Source of the DNA: Limnomonas spitsbergensis
Lineage: Eukaryota; Chlorophyta; Chlorophyceae; Chlamydomonadales
NCBI GenBank assembly: GCA_037349105.1
Contig: JAYJMM010000027.1
Span: 992,001-1,056,000, forward strand
DNA length: 64,000 bases
Direction: 5' to 3'
Below, piece after piece: positions 1 to 13,519 of this stretch (the stretch's first letter is position 1; every line of letters begins with the position of its first letter). The notes beneath the pieces were generated by a model. It ran no database searches. It saw only the letters and a program-made list of their open reading frames with translations, and had not been told where the DNA came from. A program made the position numbers and the translations under genes.

Positions 1-76
1 AGGCCATATCTGCATATTGGATTGGCCAAATGACCCAGGGAAGGTGGCAATGCCTCCGTCTATGGCCAACCTACAC

Positions 77-140
77 CCACTTAAGGTTCTAACTTACCCC
101 ACTTAAGGTTCTACCTTAACCCACTTAAGGTTCTACCTTC
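77..140 (+). repeat. ~21-bp triplet repeat in the unit linker
   Basis: Three consecutive copies of a ~21-bp motif with the core CACTTAAGGTTCTA lie in the left linker. The same block occurs at the equivalent place in the other units (for example 2567, 4359 and 16798). It is outside the transposon. A protein-binding role is possible but nothing in the sequence shows it. Confidence 0.85.
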
Positions 141-412
141 ACCGGGTTATGGCAACTTTTCAGGCTCAGCCGCCGCAAGTTTGGTACCCAACGGGGCAGT
201 TTTGGGCATCCAACTGCCATTCGGATTCAAATGATACCCCAACAGACCTCAATAAACCGTGCATGGCAAGCTGATTACAGCACTTGACGATGTAGCAACA
301 CACCAGGTCGATCGAGGCAGTTCCTAGAGAGATTACTTCAAATTGCAGGTGGTACTGCTAGTGTGAACCAGGTTGGGACGGCGGGTCAATCCTCAGTACC
401 CCTAAAACGTGT

Positions 413-1771
413 CGATACATCTGACCCGCCCTGTACCCGGAAGAAAAGCTCGCAGGTCTTGAACATCATCAGTGGGACCCGGACCATGCACACACATGGT
501 GGGCATGCTCTAGGGAAGTACAACACCCACGCAAAGCGAAATAAGATCTGGCTACTCGAGAGCACAAAATTGGCATCCCTAAAATCATTGCATTTCAGGG
601 CCTCATTTGCTCCCATGGGGCTCACCTCTGAAGAACTCCGTTGGGCTATCGTAACGAGGTGGAATGAGAACCACGAAATCTCCAAGACAGCTAGGCAGCT
701 TGGAGTATCCGACAGGGTTGTGGAGCACTGGGTGCAGCGATATAAAGATTCCGGAGCTGTCCACGTCGCGCCAAAGTCCGGCAAGAAGAGGATCCTCAGC
801 CCAGAGGCGGAGTCCCGGGCCTATGACATGCTGCTGAGCAACCAGCATGGTGGTGCATAAACAGTTGCACAGGAGCTTGGGACATTCGGCTTGGTCACCA
901 TGCCAGTGGGGAAGAAGACTGTCATTCGAGCAGCCCGGAGGCACGCATCGGAGATTGGGAAAAAATTGAGGGTTCTGCGGGGTGCGCCTAGGAAGCTGCT
1001 TTCGGGGTCAACTCGACAGAAGCGGCTGGACTTCTGCAAAGCCAGCAAGGGAAGGGACTGGAGCCACATCCTCTTCACTGAACAAAAGAAGTCTCCATTT
1101 ACCTACCCAGGGTTGAAGGTGCAGCCTGTGTCCTGGGGTGTGGAGGGTGAGGGTGAGAGAGCGGTACGTGAGGCAGCCTCTCCAAATCACACCTGGTCCT
1201 CAACGTGTATGCGGGCATCTGCAAGTGGGGAATCAGCAAGCTTCACTTTGTGACAGGCACCAGCAGCCAGAAGACCACCTTCAAGAGCAAGAAGGGCCAG
1301 ATGGCCAGGATTATTACCACAGAGGAGTATGAGGAGGTCGTGAAGGCGACATTCTTGCCTGAGGGACAGCGCCTTTTCACCCAGCACGACATTGCTACAT
1401 GGTACCATCAGCAGGACAACGACCCTAATCACAGAGCAGCCATACCTGTGGTGAAGAGGTGGAACTCCCAGCGTGGCAGCAGCGTGTGCCTCCTCCAGAA
1501 GTGGCCTCCCAACAGCCCGGACTTGAGTCCGGTCGAGAACTTTTGGGGATATATGCAGGCCAAGATGGACGCTAAGGGCTGCATAGCTCTCCAGGAGTTT
1601 AAGGTATCCCTGATCAAGGAGGTAGCAGCAGTACCTAAGGAGTACTTCTCTAAGCTGGTGGGCAGCATGCCCCAAAGGATCGTTGCATGCATCCGCAAGA
1701 GGGGCGGCAAGACAAAATATTGAAAATTCTTGCCAATCGCCGCTACATCACAGGGCGGGTCATATGTATCG
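413..1771 (+). pseudogene. Unit 1 Tc1/mariner-like element, transposase broken
   Basis: The element is bounded by 22-bp inverted repeats at 413-434 and 1750-1771 that differ at one position; a TA follows the right end, as expected for TA-targeting elements, while the left flank is GT. The transposase most likely starts at ATG 615 (protein MGLTSEELRW...), followed by a helix-turn-helix region (residues ~1-65) and a DDE_3-type catalytic region ending at TGA 1721-1723. The frame is broken by TAA at 858-860 and by a 1-bp loss near 1190. Visible catalytic motifs are FTEQ, QQDND and SPVEN. The first acidic residue is Glu where Asp is normal, so the protein was probably inactive even before the stop codons arose. 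Confidence 0.9.
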
Positions 1772-2902
1772 TAAAAACGTGGACAGGTCCAGCAATGCAA
1801 GGAGGTTAGGTCGTGACTTGATATCAGTTACACATTGACTGTGCTCTAACCTGATTTCTAGCAGTGCACTAATACTGGTAGGAACCAACTGTCCCTTGAG
1901 ATAATCAAACGCAAACACAATGGGCTTAAGGAGTCCACTTGACAGAATCACCAACTCCAATAAATGTATGTGTTGAGATAACTTGGCCATGCTGAGGGGC
2001 CTGCCTCTAATTTTTTGAGGATGTTATATTGCAGTGCTGGCCTCCATAGCTGAAGTATTACCTGATGTAAAGCCTAGGGTTGTGGCTCTGAAACCACCTG
2101 TACTGTTTTTTCCATCCTCTCGCAAAACCAGTCCTCGGCAGATCTGGCTGGCTCAGCTCAGATAAGAAGGGGGGCCTGGAATAAAGGACATGAAAATCAA
2201 GATGTTTGAATAAAGAGTGGATACCTGACTTAAGGCATTCTGGAACTCAGTGGCAGTGATATGGGAGCTTGCATGGCTGAGGGGCTGCATGGGGCAAGGG
2301 GCATGGCTTCCTGACAAGCCACCTTTGCCCCAACTGTGCAGCCTCTGGAGTGGGGAATGGTGCACAAATTGGGTGGGCAGTCTTAAAGAGCTACTCTCAG
2401 GCTCTCTGAATCACCAGACATCATAGCAATCAGACAGGTACGGAGTGAATTCCAATCCATCAAAGACAGCCCTGATGTGGGCCACATGGAAGGCCATATC
2501 TGCATATTGGATTGGCCAAATGACCCAGGGAAGGTGGCAATGCCTCCGTATATGGCCAACCTACACCCACTTACGGTTCTAACTTACCCCACTTAAGGTT
2601 CTACCTTAACCCACTTAAGGTTCTACCTTCACCGGGTTTTGGCAAGTTTTCAGGCTCAGCCGCCGCAAGTTTGGTACCCAACGGGGCAGTTTTGGGCATC
2701 CAACTGCCATTCGGATTCAAATGATACCCCAACAGACCTCAATAAACCGTGCATGGCAAGCTGATTACAGCTCTTGACGATGTAGCAACACACCAGGTCG
2801 ATCGAGGCAGTTCCTAGAGAGATTACTTCAAATTGCAGGTGGTACTGCTAGTGTGAACCAGGTTGGGACGGCGGGTCAATCCTCAGTACCCCTAAAACGT
2901 GT

Positions 2903-3958
2903 CAATACATCTGACCCGCCCTGTACCCGGAAGAAAAGCTCGCAGGTCTTGAACATCATCAGTGGGACCCGGACCATGCACACACATGGTGGGCATGCCC
3001 TAGGGAAGTACAACACCCACGCAAAGCGAAATAAGACCTGGCTACTCGAGAGCACAAAATTGGCATCCCTAAAATCATTGCATTTCAGGGCCTCATTTGC
3101 TCCCATGGGGCTCACCTCTGAAGAACTCCGTTGGGCTATCGTAACGAGGTGGAATGAGAACCACGACATCTCCAAGACAGCTAGGCAGCTTGGAGTATCC
3201 GACAGGGTTGTGGAGCACTGGGTGCAGCGATATAAAGATTCCGGAGCTGTCCACGTCGCACCAAAGTCCGGCAAGAAGAGGATCCTCAGCCCAGAGGCGG
3301 AGTCCCGGGCCTATGACATGCTGCTGAGCAACCAGCATGGTGGTGCATAAACAGTTGCACATGAGCTTGGGACATTCGGCTTGGTCACCATGCCAGTGGG
3401 GAAGAAGACTGTCATTCGAGCAGCCCGGAGGCACGCATCGGAGATTGGGAAAAAATTGAGGGTTCTGCGGGGTGCGCCTAGGAAGCTGCTTTCAGGGTCA
3501 ACTCGACAGAAGCGGCTGGACTTCTGCAAAGCCAGCAAGGGAAGGGACTGGAGCCACATCCTCTTCACTGAACAAAATAAGTCTCCATTTACCTACCCAG
3601 GGTTGAAGGTGCAGCCTGTGTCCTGGGGTGTGGAGGGTGAGGGTGAGAGAGCGGTACGTGAGGCAGCCTCTCCAAATCACACCTGGTCCTCAACGTGTAT
3701 GCGGGCATCTGCAAGTGGGGAATCAGCAAGCTTCACTTTGTGACAGGCACCAGCAGCCAGAAGACCACCTTCAAGAGCAAGAAGGGCCAGATGGCCAGGA
3801 ATATTACCACAGAGGAGTATGAGGAGGTCGTGAAGGCGACATTCTTGCCTGAGGGACAGCGCCTCTTCACCCAACACGACATTGCTACATGGTACCATCA
3901 GCAGGACAACGACCCTACTCACAGAGCAGCCATACCTGTGGTGAAGAGGTGGAACTCC
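2903..3958 (+). pseudogene. Unit 2 mariner-like element, 3' third deleted
   Basis: This copy has the same left inverted repeat with one G-to-A change (starts CAATACAT). It has the shared TAA at 3348-3350 and the 1-bp frameshift near 3680. It ends in the catalytic region just after the sequence encoding VVKRWNS, where ~697 bp including the third acidic residue, the right inverted repeat and half of the right linker are missing. It carries the FTEQN variant (Lys to Asn) also seen in units 6 and 10. Confidence 0.88.
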
Positions 3959-4694
3959 CTTGGGGGGCCTGGAATGAAGGACATGAAAATCAAGATGTTT
4001 GAATAAAGAGTGGATACCTGACTTAAGGCATTCTGGAACTCATTGGCAGTGATATGGGAGCTTGCATGGCTGAGGGGCTGCATGGGGCAAGGGGCATGGC
4101 TTCCTGACAAGCCACCTTTGCCCCAAATGTGCAGCCTCTGAAGTGGGGAATGGTGCACAAATTGGTGGGCAGTCTTAAAGAGCTACTCTCAGGCTCTCTG
4201 AATCACCAGACATCATAGCAATCAGACAGGTACGGAGTGAATTCTAATCCACCAAAGACAGCCCTGATGTGGGCCACATGGAAGGCCATATCTGCATATT
4301 GGATTGGCCAAATGACCCAGGGAAGGTGGCAATGCCTCCGTCTATGGCCAACCTACACCCACTTAAGGTTCTAACTTACCCCACTTAAGGTTCTACCTTA
4401 ACCCACTTAAGGTTCTACCTTCACCGGGTTTTGGCAACTTTTCAGGCTCAGCCGCCGCAAGTTTGGTACCCAACGGGGCAGTTTTGGGCATCCAACTGCC
4501 ATTCGGATTCAAATGATACCCCAACAGACCTCAATAAACCGTGCATGGCAAGCTGATTACAGCACTTGACGATGTAGCAACACACCAGGTCGATCGAGGC
4601 AGTTCCTAGAGAGATTACTTCAAATTGCAGGTGGTACTGCTAGTGTGAACCAGGTTGGGACGGCGGGTCAATCCTCAGTACCCCTAAAACGTGT

Positions 4695-6053
4695 CGATAC
4701 ATCTGACCCGCCCTGTACCCGGAAGAAAAGCTCGCAGGTCTTGAACATCATCAGTGGGACCCGGACCATGCACACACATGGTGGGCATGCCCTAGGGAAG
4801 TACAACACCCACGCAAAGCGAAATAAGATCTGGCTACTCGAGAGCACAAAATTGGCATCCCTAAAATCATTGCATTTCAGGGCCTCATTTGCTCCCATGG
4901 GGCTCACCTCTGAAGAACTCCGTTGGGCTATCGTAACGAGGTGGAATGAGAACCACGAAATCTCCAAGACAGCTAGGCAGCTTGGAGTATCCGACAGGGT
5001 TGTGGAGCACTGGGTACAGCGATATAAAGATTCCGGAGCTGTCCACGTCGCGCCAAAGTCCGGCAAGAAGAGGATCCTCAGCCCAGAGGCGGAGTCCCGG
5101 GCCTATGACATGCTGCTGAGCAACCAGCATGGTGGTGCATAAACAGTTGCACAGGAGCTTGGGACATTCGGCTTGGTCACCATGCCAGTGGGGAAGAAGA
5201 CTGTCATTCGAGCAGCCCGAAGGCACGCATCGGAGATTGGGAAAAAATTGAGGGTTCTGCGGGGTGCGCCTAGGAAGCTGCTTTCGGGGTCAACTCGACA
5301 GAAGCGGCTGGACTTCTGCAAAGCCAGCAAGGGAAGGGACTGGAGCCACATCCTCTTCACTGAACAAAAGAAGTCTCCATTTACCTACCCAGGGTTGAAG
5401 GTGCAGCCTGTGTCCTGGGGTGTGGAGGGTGAGGGTGAGAGAGCGGTACGTGAGGCAGCCTCTCCAAATCACACCTGGTCCTCAACGTGTATGCGGGCAT
5501 CTGCAAGTGGGGAATCAGCAAGCTTCACTTTGTGACAGGCACCAGCAGCCAGAAGACCACCTTCAAGAGCAAGAAGGGCCAGATGGCCAGGAATATTACC
5601 ACAGAGGAGTATGAGGAGGTCGTGAAGGCGACATTCTTGCCTGAGGGACAGCGCCTCTTCACCCAGCACGACATTGCTACATGGTACCATCAGCAGGACA
5701 ACGACCATAATCACAGAGCAGCCATACCTGTGGTGAAGAGGTGGAACTCCCAGCGTGGCAGCAGCGTGTGCCTCCTCCAGAAGTGGCCTCCCAACAGCCC
5801 GGACTTGAGTCCGGTCGAGAACTTTTGGGGATATATGCAGGCCAAGATGGACGCTAAGGGCTGCATAGCTCTCCAGGAGTTTAAGGTATCCCTGATCAAG
5901 GAGGTAGCAGCAGTACCTAAGGAGTACTTCTCTAAGCTGGTGGGCAGCATGCCCCAAAGGATCGTTGCATGCATCCGCAAGAGGGGCGGCAAGACAAAAT
6001 ATTGAAAATTCTTGCCAATCGCCGCTACATCACAGGGCGGGTCATATGTATCG
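4695..6053 (+). pseudogene. Unit 3 mariner-like element, transposase broken
   Basis: Both inverted repeats are present (4695-4716 and 6032-6053). The in-frame TAA lies at 5140-5142 and the 1-bp frameshift near 5472. Unit 3 shares several variants with unit 1 (KIW, NHEISK, SMPQRIV), suggesting that these two belong to an older subtype than units 4-12. It has a private change of NDP to NDH beside the second catalytic Asp. Confidence 0.88.
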
Positions 6054-7183
6054 TAAAAACGTGGACAGGTCCAGCAATGCAAGGAGGTTAGGTCGTGACT
6101 TGATATCAGTTACACATTGACTGTGCTCTAACCTGATTTCTAGCAGTGCACTAATACTGGTAGGAACCAACTGTCCCTTGAGATAATCAAACGCAAACAC
6201 AATGGGCTTAAGGAGTCCACTTGACAGAATCACCAACTCCAATAAATGTATGTGTTGAGATAACTTGGCCATGCTGAGGGGCCTGCCTCTAATTTTTTGA
6301 GGATGTTATATTGCAGTGCTGGCCTCCATAGCTGAAGTATTACCTGATGTAAAGCCTAGGGTTGTGGCTCTGAAACCACCTGTACTGGTTTTTTCATCCT
6401 CTCGCAAAACCAGTCCTCGGCAGATCTGGCTGGCTCAGCTCAGATAAGAAGGGGGGCCTGGAATAAAGGACATGAAAATCAAGATGTTTGAATAAAGAGT
6501 GGATACCTGACTTAAGGCATTCTGGAACTCAGTGGCAGTGATATGGGAGCTTGCATGGCTGAGGGGCTGCATGGGGCAAGGGGCATGGCTTCCTGACAAG
6601 CCACCTTTGCCCCAAATGTGCAGCCTCTGGAGTGGGGAATGGTGCACAAATTGGTGGGCAGTCTTAAAGAGCTACTCTCAGGCTCTCTGAATCACCAGAC
6701 ATCATAGCAATCAGACAGGTACGGAGTGAATTCCAATCCATCAAAGACAGCCCTGATGTGGGCCACATGGAAGGCCATATCTGCATATTGGATTGGCCAA
6801 ATGACCCAGGGAAGGTGGCAATGCCTCCGTCTATGGCCAACCTACACCCACTTAAGGTTCTAACTTACCCCACTTAAGGTTCTACCTTAACCCACTTAAG
6901 GTTCTACCTTCACCGGGTTTTGGCAACTTTTCAGGCTCAGCCGCCGCAAGTTTGGTACCCAACGGGGCAGTTTTGGGCATCCAACTGCCATTCGGATTCA
7001 AATGATACCCCAACAGACCTCAATAAACCGTGCATGGCAAGCTGATTACAGCACTTGACGATGTAGCAACACACCAGGTCGATCGAGGCAGTTCCTAGAG
7101 AGATTACTTCAAATTGCAGGTGGTACTGCTAGTGTGAACCAGGTTGGGACGGCGGGTCAATCCTCAGTACCCCTAAAACGTGT

Positions 7184-8547
7184 CGATACATCTGACCCGC
7201 CCTGTACCCGGAAGAAAAGCTCGCAGGTCTTGAACATCATCAGTGGGACCCGGACCATGCACACACATGGTGGGCATGCCCTAGGGAAGTACAACACCCA
7301 CGCAAAGCGAAATAAGACCTGGCTACTCGAGAGCACAAAATTGGCATCCCTAAAATCATTGCATTTCAGGGCCTCATTTGCTCCCATGGGGCTCACCTCT
7401 GAAGAACTCCGTTGGGCTATCGTAACGAGGTGGAATGAGAACCACGACATCTCCAAGACAGCTAGGCAGCTTGGAGTATCCGACAGGGTTGTGGAGCACT
7501 GGGTGCAGCGATATAAAGATTCCGGAGCTGTCCACGTCGCGCCAAAGTCCGGCAAGAAGAGGATCCTCAGCCCAGAGGCGGAGTCCCGGGCCTATGACAT
7601 GCTGCTGAGCAACCAGCATGGTGGTGCATAAACAGTTGCACAGGAGCTTGGGACATTCGGCTTGGTCACCATGCCAGTGGGGAAGAAGACTGTCATTCGA
7701 GCAGCCCGGACGGAGGCACGCATCGGAGATTGGGAAAAAATTGAGGGTTCTGCGGGGTGCGCCTAGGAAGCTGCTTTCAGGGTCAACTCGACAGAAGCGG
7801 CTGGACTTCTGCAAAGCCAGCAAGGGAAGGGACTGGAGCCACATCCTCTTCACTGAACAAAAGAAGTCTCCATTTACCTACCCAGGGTTGAAGGTGCAGC
7901 CTGTGTCCTGGGGTGTGGAGGGTGAGGGTGAGAGAGCAGTACGTGAGGCAGCCTCTCCAAATCACCCCCTGGTCCTCAACGTGTATGCGGGCATCTGCAA
8001 GTGGGGAATCAGCAAGCTTCACTTTGTGGCAGGCACCAGCAGCCAGAAGACCACCTTCACGAGCAAGAAGGGCCAGATGGCCAGGAATATTACCACATAG
8101 GAGTATGAGGAGGTCGTGAAGGCGACATTCTTGCCTGAGGGACAGCGCCTCTTCACCCAGCACGACATTGCTACATGGTACCATCAGCAGGACAACGACC
8201 CTACTCACAGAGCAGCCATACCTGTGGTGAAGAGGTGGAACTCCCAGCGTGGCAGCAGCGTGTGCCTCCTCCAGAAGTGGCCTCCCAACAGCCCGGACTT
8301 GAGTCCGGTCGAGAACTTTTGGGGATATATGCAGGCCAAGATGGACGCTAAGGGCTGCATAGCTCTCCAGGAGTTTAAGGTATCCCTGATCAAGGAGTTA
8401 GCAGCAGTACCCAAGGAGTACTTCTCTAAGCTGGTGGGCAGCATGCCCACAAGGATCGTTGCATGCATCCGCAAGAGGGGCGGCAAGAAAAAATATTGAA
8501 AATTCTTGCCAATCGCCGCTACATCACAGGGCGGGTCATATGTATCG
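7184..8547 (+). pseudogene. Unit 4 mariner-like element, transposase broken
   Basis: The TAA is at 7629-7631. A private 4-bp insertion (repeat of ACGG near 7710) shifts the frame. This unit keeps the extra base at ~7966 that gives the continuous SPNHPLVLN junction, shared only with unit 8. A private GAG-to-TAG change at 8098-8100 adds another stop. Confidence 0.88.
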
Positions 8548-9677
8548 TAAAAACGTGGACAGGTCCAGCAATGCAAGGAGGTTAGGTCGTGACTTGATAT
8601 CAGTTACACATTGACTGTGCTCTAACCTGATTTCTAGCAGTGCACTAATACTGGTAGGAACCAACTGTCCCTTGAGATAATCAAACGCAAACACAATGGG
8701 CTTAAGGAGTCCACTTGACAGAATCACCAACTCCAATAAATGTATGTGTTAAGATAACTTGGCCATGCTGAGGGGCCTGCCTCTAATTTTTTGAGGATGT
8801 TATATTGCAGTGCTGGCCTCCATAGCTGAAGTATTACCTGATGTAAAGCCTAGGGTTGTGGCTCTGAAACCACCTGTACTGTTTTTTCCATCCTCTCGCA
8901 AAACCAGTCCTCGGCAGATCTGGCTGGCTCAGCTCAGATAAGAAGGGGGGCCTGGAATAAAGGACATGAAAATCAAGATGTTTGAATAAAGAGTGGATAC
9001 CTGACTTAAGGCATTCTGGAACTCAGTGGCAGTGATATGGGAGCTTGCATGGCTGAGGGGCTGCATGGGGCAAGGGGCATGGCTTCCTGACAAGCCACCT
9101 TTGCCCCAAATGTGCAGCCTCTGGAGTGGGGAATGGTGCACAAATTGGTGGGCAGTCTTAAAGAGCTACTCTCAGGCTCTCTGAATGACCAGACATCATA
9201 GCAATCAGACAGGTACGGAGTGAATTCCAATCCATCAAAGACAGCCCTGATGTGGGCCACATGGAAGGCCATATCTGCATATTGGATTGGCCAAATGACC
9301 CAGGGAAGGTGGCAATGCCTCCGTCTATGGCCAACCTACACCCACTTAAGGTTCTAACTTACCCCACTTAAGGTTCTACCTTAACCCACTTAAGGTTCTA
9401 CCTTCACCGGGTTTTGGCAACTTTTCAGGCTCAGCCGCCGCAAGTTTGGTACCCAACGGGGCAGTTTTGGGCATCCAACTGCCATTCGGATTCAAATGAT
9501 ACCCCAACAGACCTCAATAAACCGTGCATGGTAAGCTGATTACAGCACTTGACGATGTAGCAACACACCACGTCGATCGAGGCAGTTCCTAGAGAGATTA
9601 CTTCAAATTGCAGGTGGTACTGCTAGTGTGAACCAGGTTGGGACGGCGGGTCAATCCTCAGTACCCCTAAAACGTGT

Positions 9678-11031
9678 CGATACATCTGACCCGCCCTGTA
9701 CCCGGAAGAAAAGCTCGCAGGTCTTGAACATCATCAGTGGGACCCGGACCAGGCACACACATGGTGGGCATGCCCTAGGGAAGTACAACACCCACGCAAA
9801 GCGAAATAAGACCTGGCTACTCGAGAGCACAAAATTGGCATCCCTAAAATCATTGCATTTCAGGGCCTCATTTGCTCCCATGGGGCTCACCTCTGAAGAA
9901 CTCCGTTGGGCTATCGTAACGAGGTGGAATGAGAACCACGACATCTCCAAGACAGCTAGGCAGCTTGGAGTATCCGACAGGGTTGTGGAGCACTGGGTGC
10001 AGCGATATAAAGATTCCGGAGCTGTCCACGTCGCACCAAAGTCCGGCAAGAAGAGGATCCTCAGCCCAGAGGCGGAGTCCCGGGCATATGACATGCTGCT
10101 GAGCAACCAGCATGGTGGTGCATAAACAGTTGCACAGGAGCTTGGGACATTCGGCTTGGTCACCATGCCAGTGGGGAAGAAGACTGTCATTCGAGCAGCC
10201 CGGAGGCACGCATCGGAGATTGGGAAAAAATTGAGGGTTCTGCGGGGTGCGCCTAGGAAGCTGCTTTCAGGGTCAACTCGACAGAAGCGGCTGGACTTCT
10301 GCAAAGCCAGCAAGGGAAGGGACTAAAATCCTCTTCAATGAACAAAAGAAGTCTCCATTTACCTACCCAGGGTTGAAGGTGCAGCCTGTGTCCTGGGGTG
10401 TGGAGGGTGAGGGTGAGAGAGCGGTACGTGAGGCAGCCTCTCCAAATCACACCTGGTCCTCAACGTGTATGCGGGCATCTGCAAGTGCGGAATCAGCAAG
10501 CTTCACTTTGTGGCAGGCACCAGCAGCCAGAAGACCACCTTCAAGAGCAAGAAGGGCCAGATGGCCAGGAATATTACCACAGAGGAGTATGAGGAGGTCG
10601 TGAAGGCGACATTCTTGCCTGAGGGACAGCGCCTCTTCACCCAGCACGACATTGCTACATGGTACCATCAGCAGGACAACGACCCTACTCACAGAGCAGC
10701 CATACCTGTGGTGAAGAGGTGGAACTCCCAGCGTGGCAGCAGCGTGTGCCTCCTCCAGAAGTGGCCTCCCAACAGCCCGGACTTGAGTCCGGTCGAGAAC
10801 TTTTGGGGATATATGCAGGCCAAGATGGACGCTAAGGGCTGCATAGCTCTCCAGGAGTTTAAGGTATCCCTGATCAAGGAGGTAGCAGCAGTACCCAAGG
10901 AGTACTTCTCTAAGCTGGTGGGCAGCATGCCCAACATGATCGTTGCATGCATCCGCAAGAGGGGCGGCAAGACAAAATATTGAAAATTCTTGCCACCCGC
11001 TGCTACATCACAGGGCGGGTCATATGTATCG
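9678..11031 (+). pseudogene. Unit 5 mariner-like element, transposase broken
   Basis: The TAA is at 10123-10125. A net 5-bp loss at ~10324 removes the codons just before the FTE motif and shifts the frame; unit 7 has the same lesion. It carries the NMIV variant near the C-terminus and the CCACCC variant after the stop codon, both typical of units 5, 7, 9, 11 and 12. Confidence 0.88.
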
Positions 11032-12161
11032 TAAAAACGTGGACAGGTCCAGCAATGCAAGGAGGTTAGGTCGTGACTTGATATCAGTTACACATTGACT
11101 GTGCTCTAACCTGATTTCTAGCAGTGCACTAATACTGGTAGGAACCAACTGTCCCTTGAGATAATCAAACGCAAACACAATGGGCTTAAGGAGTCCACTT
11201 GACAGAATCACCAACTCCAATAAATGTATGTGTTGAGATAACTTGGCCATGCTGAGGGGCCTGCCTCTAATTTTTTGAGGATGTTATATTGCAGTGCTGG
11301 CCTCCATAGCTGAAGTATTACCTGATGTAAAGCCTAGGGTTGTGGCTCTGAAACCACCTGTACTGTTTTTTCCATCCTCTCGCAAAACCAGTCCTCGGCA
11401 GATCTGGCTGGCTCAGCTCAGATAAGAAGGGGGGCCTGGAATAAAGGACATGAAAATCAAGATGTTTGAATAAATAGTGGATACCTGACTTAAGGCATTC
11501 TGGAACTCAGTGGCAGTGATATGGGAGCTTGCATGGCTGAGGGGCTGCATGGGGCAAGGGGCATGGCTTCCTGACAAGCCACCTTTGCCCCAAATGTGCA
11601 GCCTCTGGAGTGGGGAATGGTGCACAAATTGGTGGGCAGTCTTAAAGAGCTACTCTCAGGCTCTCTGAATCACCAGACATCATAGCAATCAGACAGGTAC
11701 GGAGTGAATTCCAATCCATCAAAGACAGCCCTGATGTGGGCCACATGGAAGGCCATATCTGCATATTGGATTGGCCAAATGACCCAGGGAAGGTGGCAAT
11801 GCCTCCGTGTATGGCCCACCTACACCCACTTAAGGTTCTAACTTACCCCACTTAAGGTTCTACCTTAACCCACTTAAGGTTCTACCTTCACCGGGTTTTG
11901 GCAACTTTTCAGGCTCAGCCGCCGCAAGTTTGGTACCCAACGGGGCAGTTTTGGGCATCCAACTGCCATTCGGATTCAAATGATACCCCAACAGACCTCA
12001 ATAAACCGTGCATGGCAAGCTGATTACAGCACTTGACGATGTAGCAACACACCACGTCGATCGAGGCAGTTCCTAGAGAGATTACTTCAAATTGCAGGTG
12101 GTACTGCTAGTGTGAACCAGGTTGGGACGGCGGGTCAATCCTCAGTACCCCTAAAACGTGT

Positions 12162-13519
12162 CGATACATCTGACCCGCCCTGTACCCGGAAGAAAAGCTC
12201 GCAGGTCTTGAACATCATCAGTGGGACCCGGACCATGCACACACATGGTGGGCATGCCCTAAGGAAGTACAACACCCACGCAAAGCGAAATAAGACCTGG
12301 CTACTCGAGAGCACAAAATTGGCATCCCTAAAATCATTGCATTTCAGGGCCTCATTTGCTCCCATGGGGCTCACCTCTGAAGAACTCCGTTGGGCTATCG
12401 TAACGAGGTGGAATGAGAACCACGACATCTCCAAGACAGCTAGGCAGCTTGGAGTATCCGACAGGGTTGTGGAGCACTGGGTGCAGCGATATAAAGATTC
12501 CGGAGCTGTCCACGTCGCACCAAATCCGGCGAGAAGAGGATCCTCAGCCCAGAGGCGGAGTCCCGGGCATATGACATGCTGCTGAGCAACCAGCATGGTG
12601 GTGCATAAACAGTTGCACAGGAGCTTGGGACATTCGGCTTGGTCACCATGCCAGTGGGGAAGAAGACTGTCATTCGAGCAGCCCGGAGGCACGCATCGGA
12701 GATTGGGAAAAAATTGAGGGTTCTGCGGGGTGCGCCTAGGAAGCTGCTTTCAGGGTCAACTCGACAGAAGCGGCTGGACTTCTGCAAAGCCAGCAAGGGA
12801 AGGGACTGGAGCCACATCCTCTTCACTGAACAAAATAAGTCTCCATTTACCTACCCAGGGTTGAAGGTGCAGCCTGTGTCCTGGGGTGTGGAGGGTGAGG
12901 GTGAGAGAGCGGTACGTGAGGCAGCCTCTCCAAATCACACCTGGTCCTCAACGTGTATGCGGGCATCTGCAAGTGGGGAATCAGCAAGCTTCACTTTGTG
13001 GCAGGCACCAGCAGCCAGAAGACCACCTTCAAGAGCAAGAAGGGCCAGATGGCCAGGAATATTACCACAGAGGAGTATGAGGAGGTCGTGAAGGCGACAT
13101 TCTTGCCTGAGGGACAGCGCCTCTTCACCCAGCACGACATTGCTACATGGTACCATCAGCAGGACAACGACCCTACTCACAGAGCAGCCATACCTGTGGT
13201 GAAGAGGTGGAACTCCCAGCGTGGCAGCAGCGTGTGCCTCCTCCAGAAGTGGCCTCCCAACAGCCCGGACTTGAGTCCGGTCGAGAACTTTTGGGGATAT
13301 ATGCAGGCCAAGATGGACGCTAAGGGCTGCATAGCTCTCCAGGAGTTTAAGGTATCCCTGATCAAGGAGTTAGCAGCAGTACCCAAGGAGTACTTCTCTA
13401 AGCTGGTGGGCAGCATGCCCACAAGGATCGTTGCATGCATCCGCAAGAGGGGCGGCAAGACAAAATATTGAAAATTCTTGCCAATCGCCGCTACATCACA
13501 GGGCGGGTCATATGTATCG
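12162..13519 (+). pseudogene. Unit 6 mariner-like element, transposase broken
   Basis: A private 1-bp deletion near 12522 shifts the frame after the helix-turn-helix region, before the shared TAA. The later 1-bp frameshift near 12938 is also present. It carries the FTEQN variant found in units 2 and 10, and the TRIV variant found in unit 4. Confidence 0.88.

Noticed and set aside
2153..2365. 70-aa minus-strand frame in the right linker, with CAG|GTATCC and TTCCAG splice-like signals
   Set aside because: It is present in nearly all units only because units are near identical. The implied intron would be under 50 bp, and no gene context is visible.
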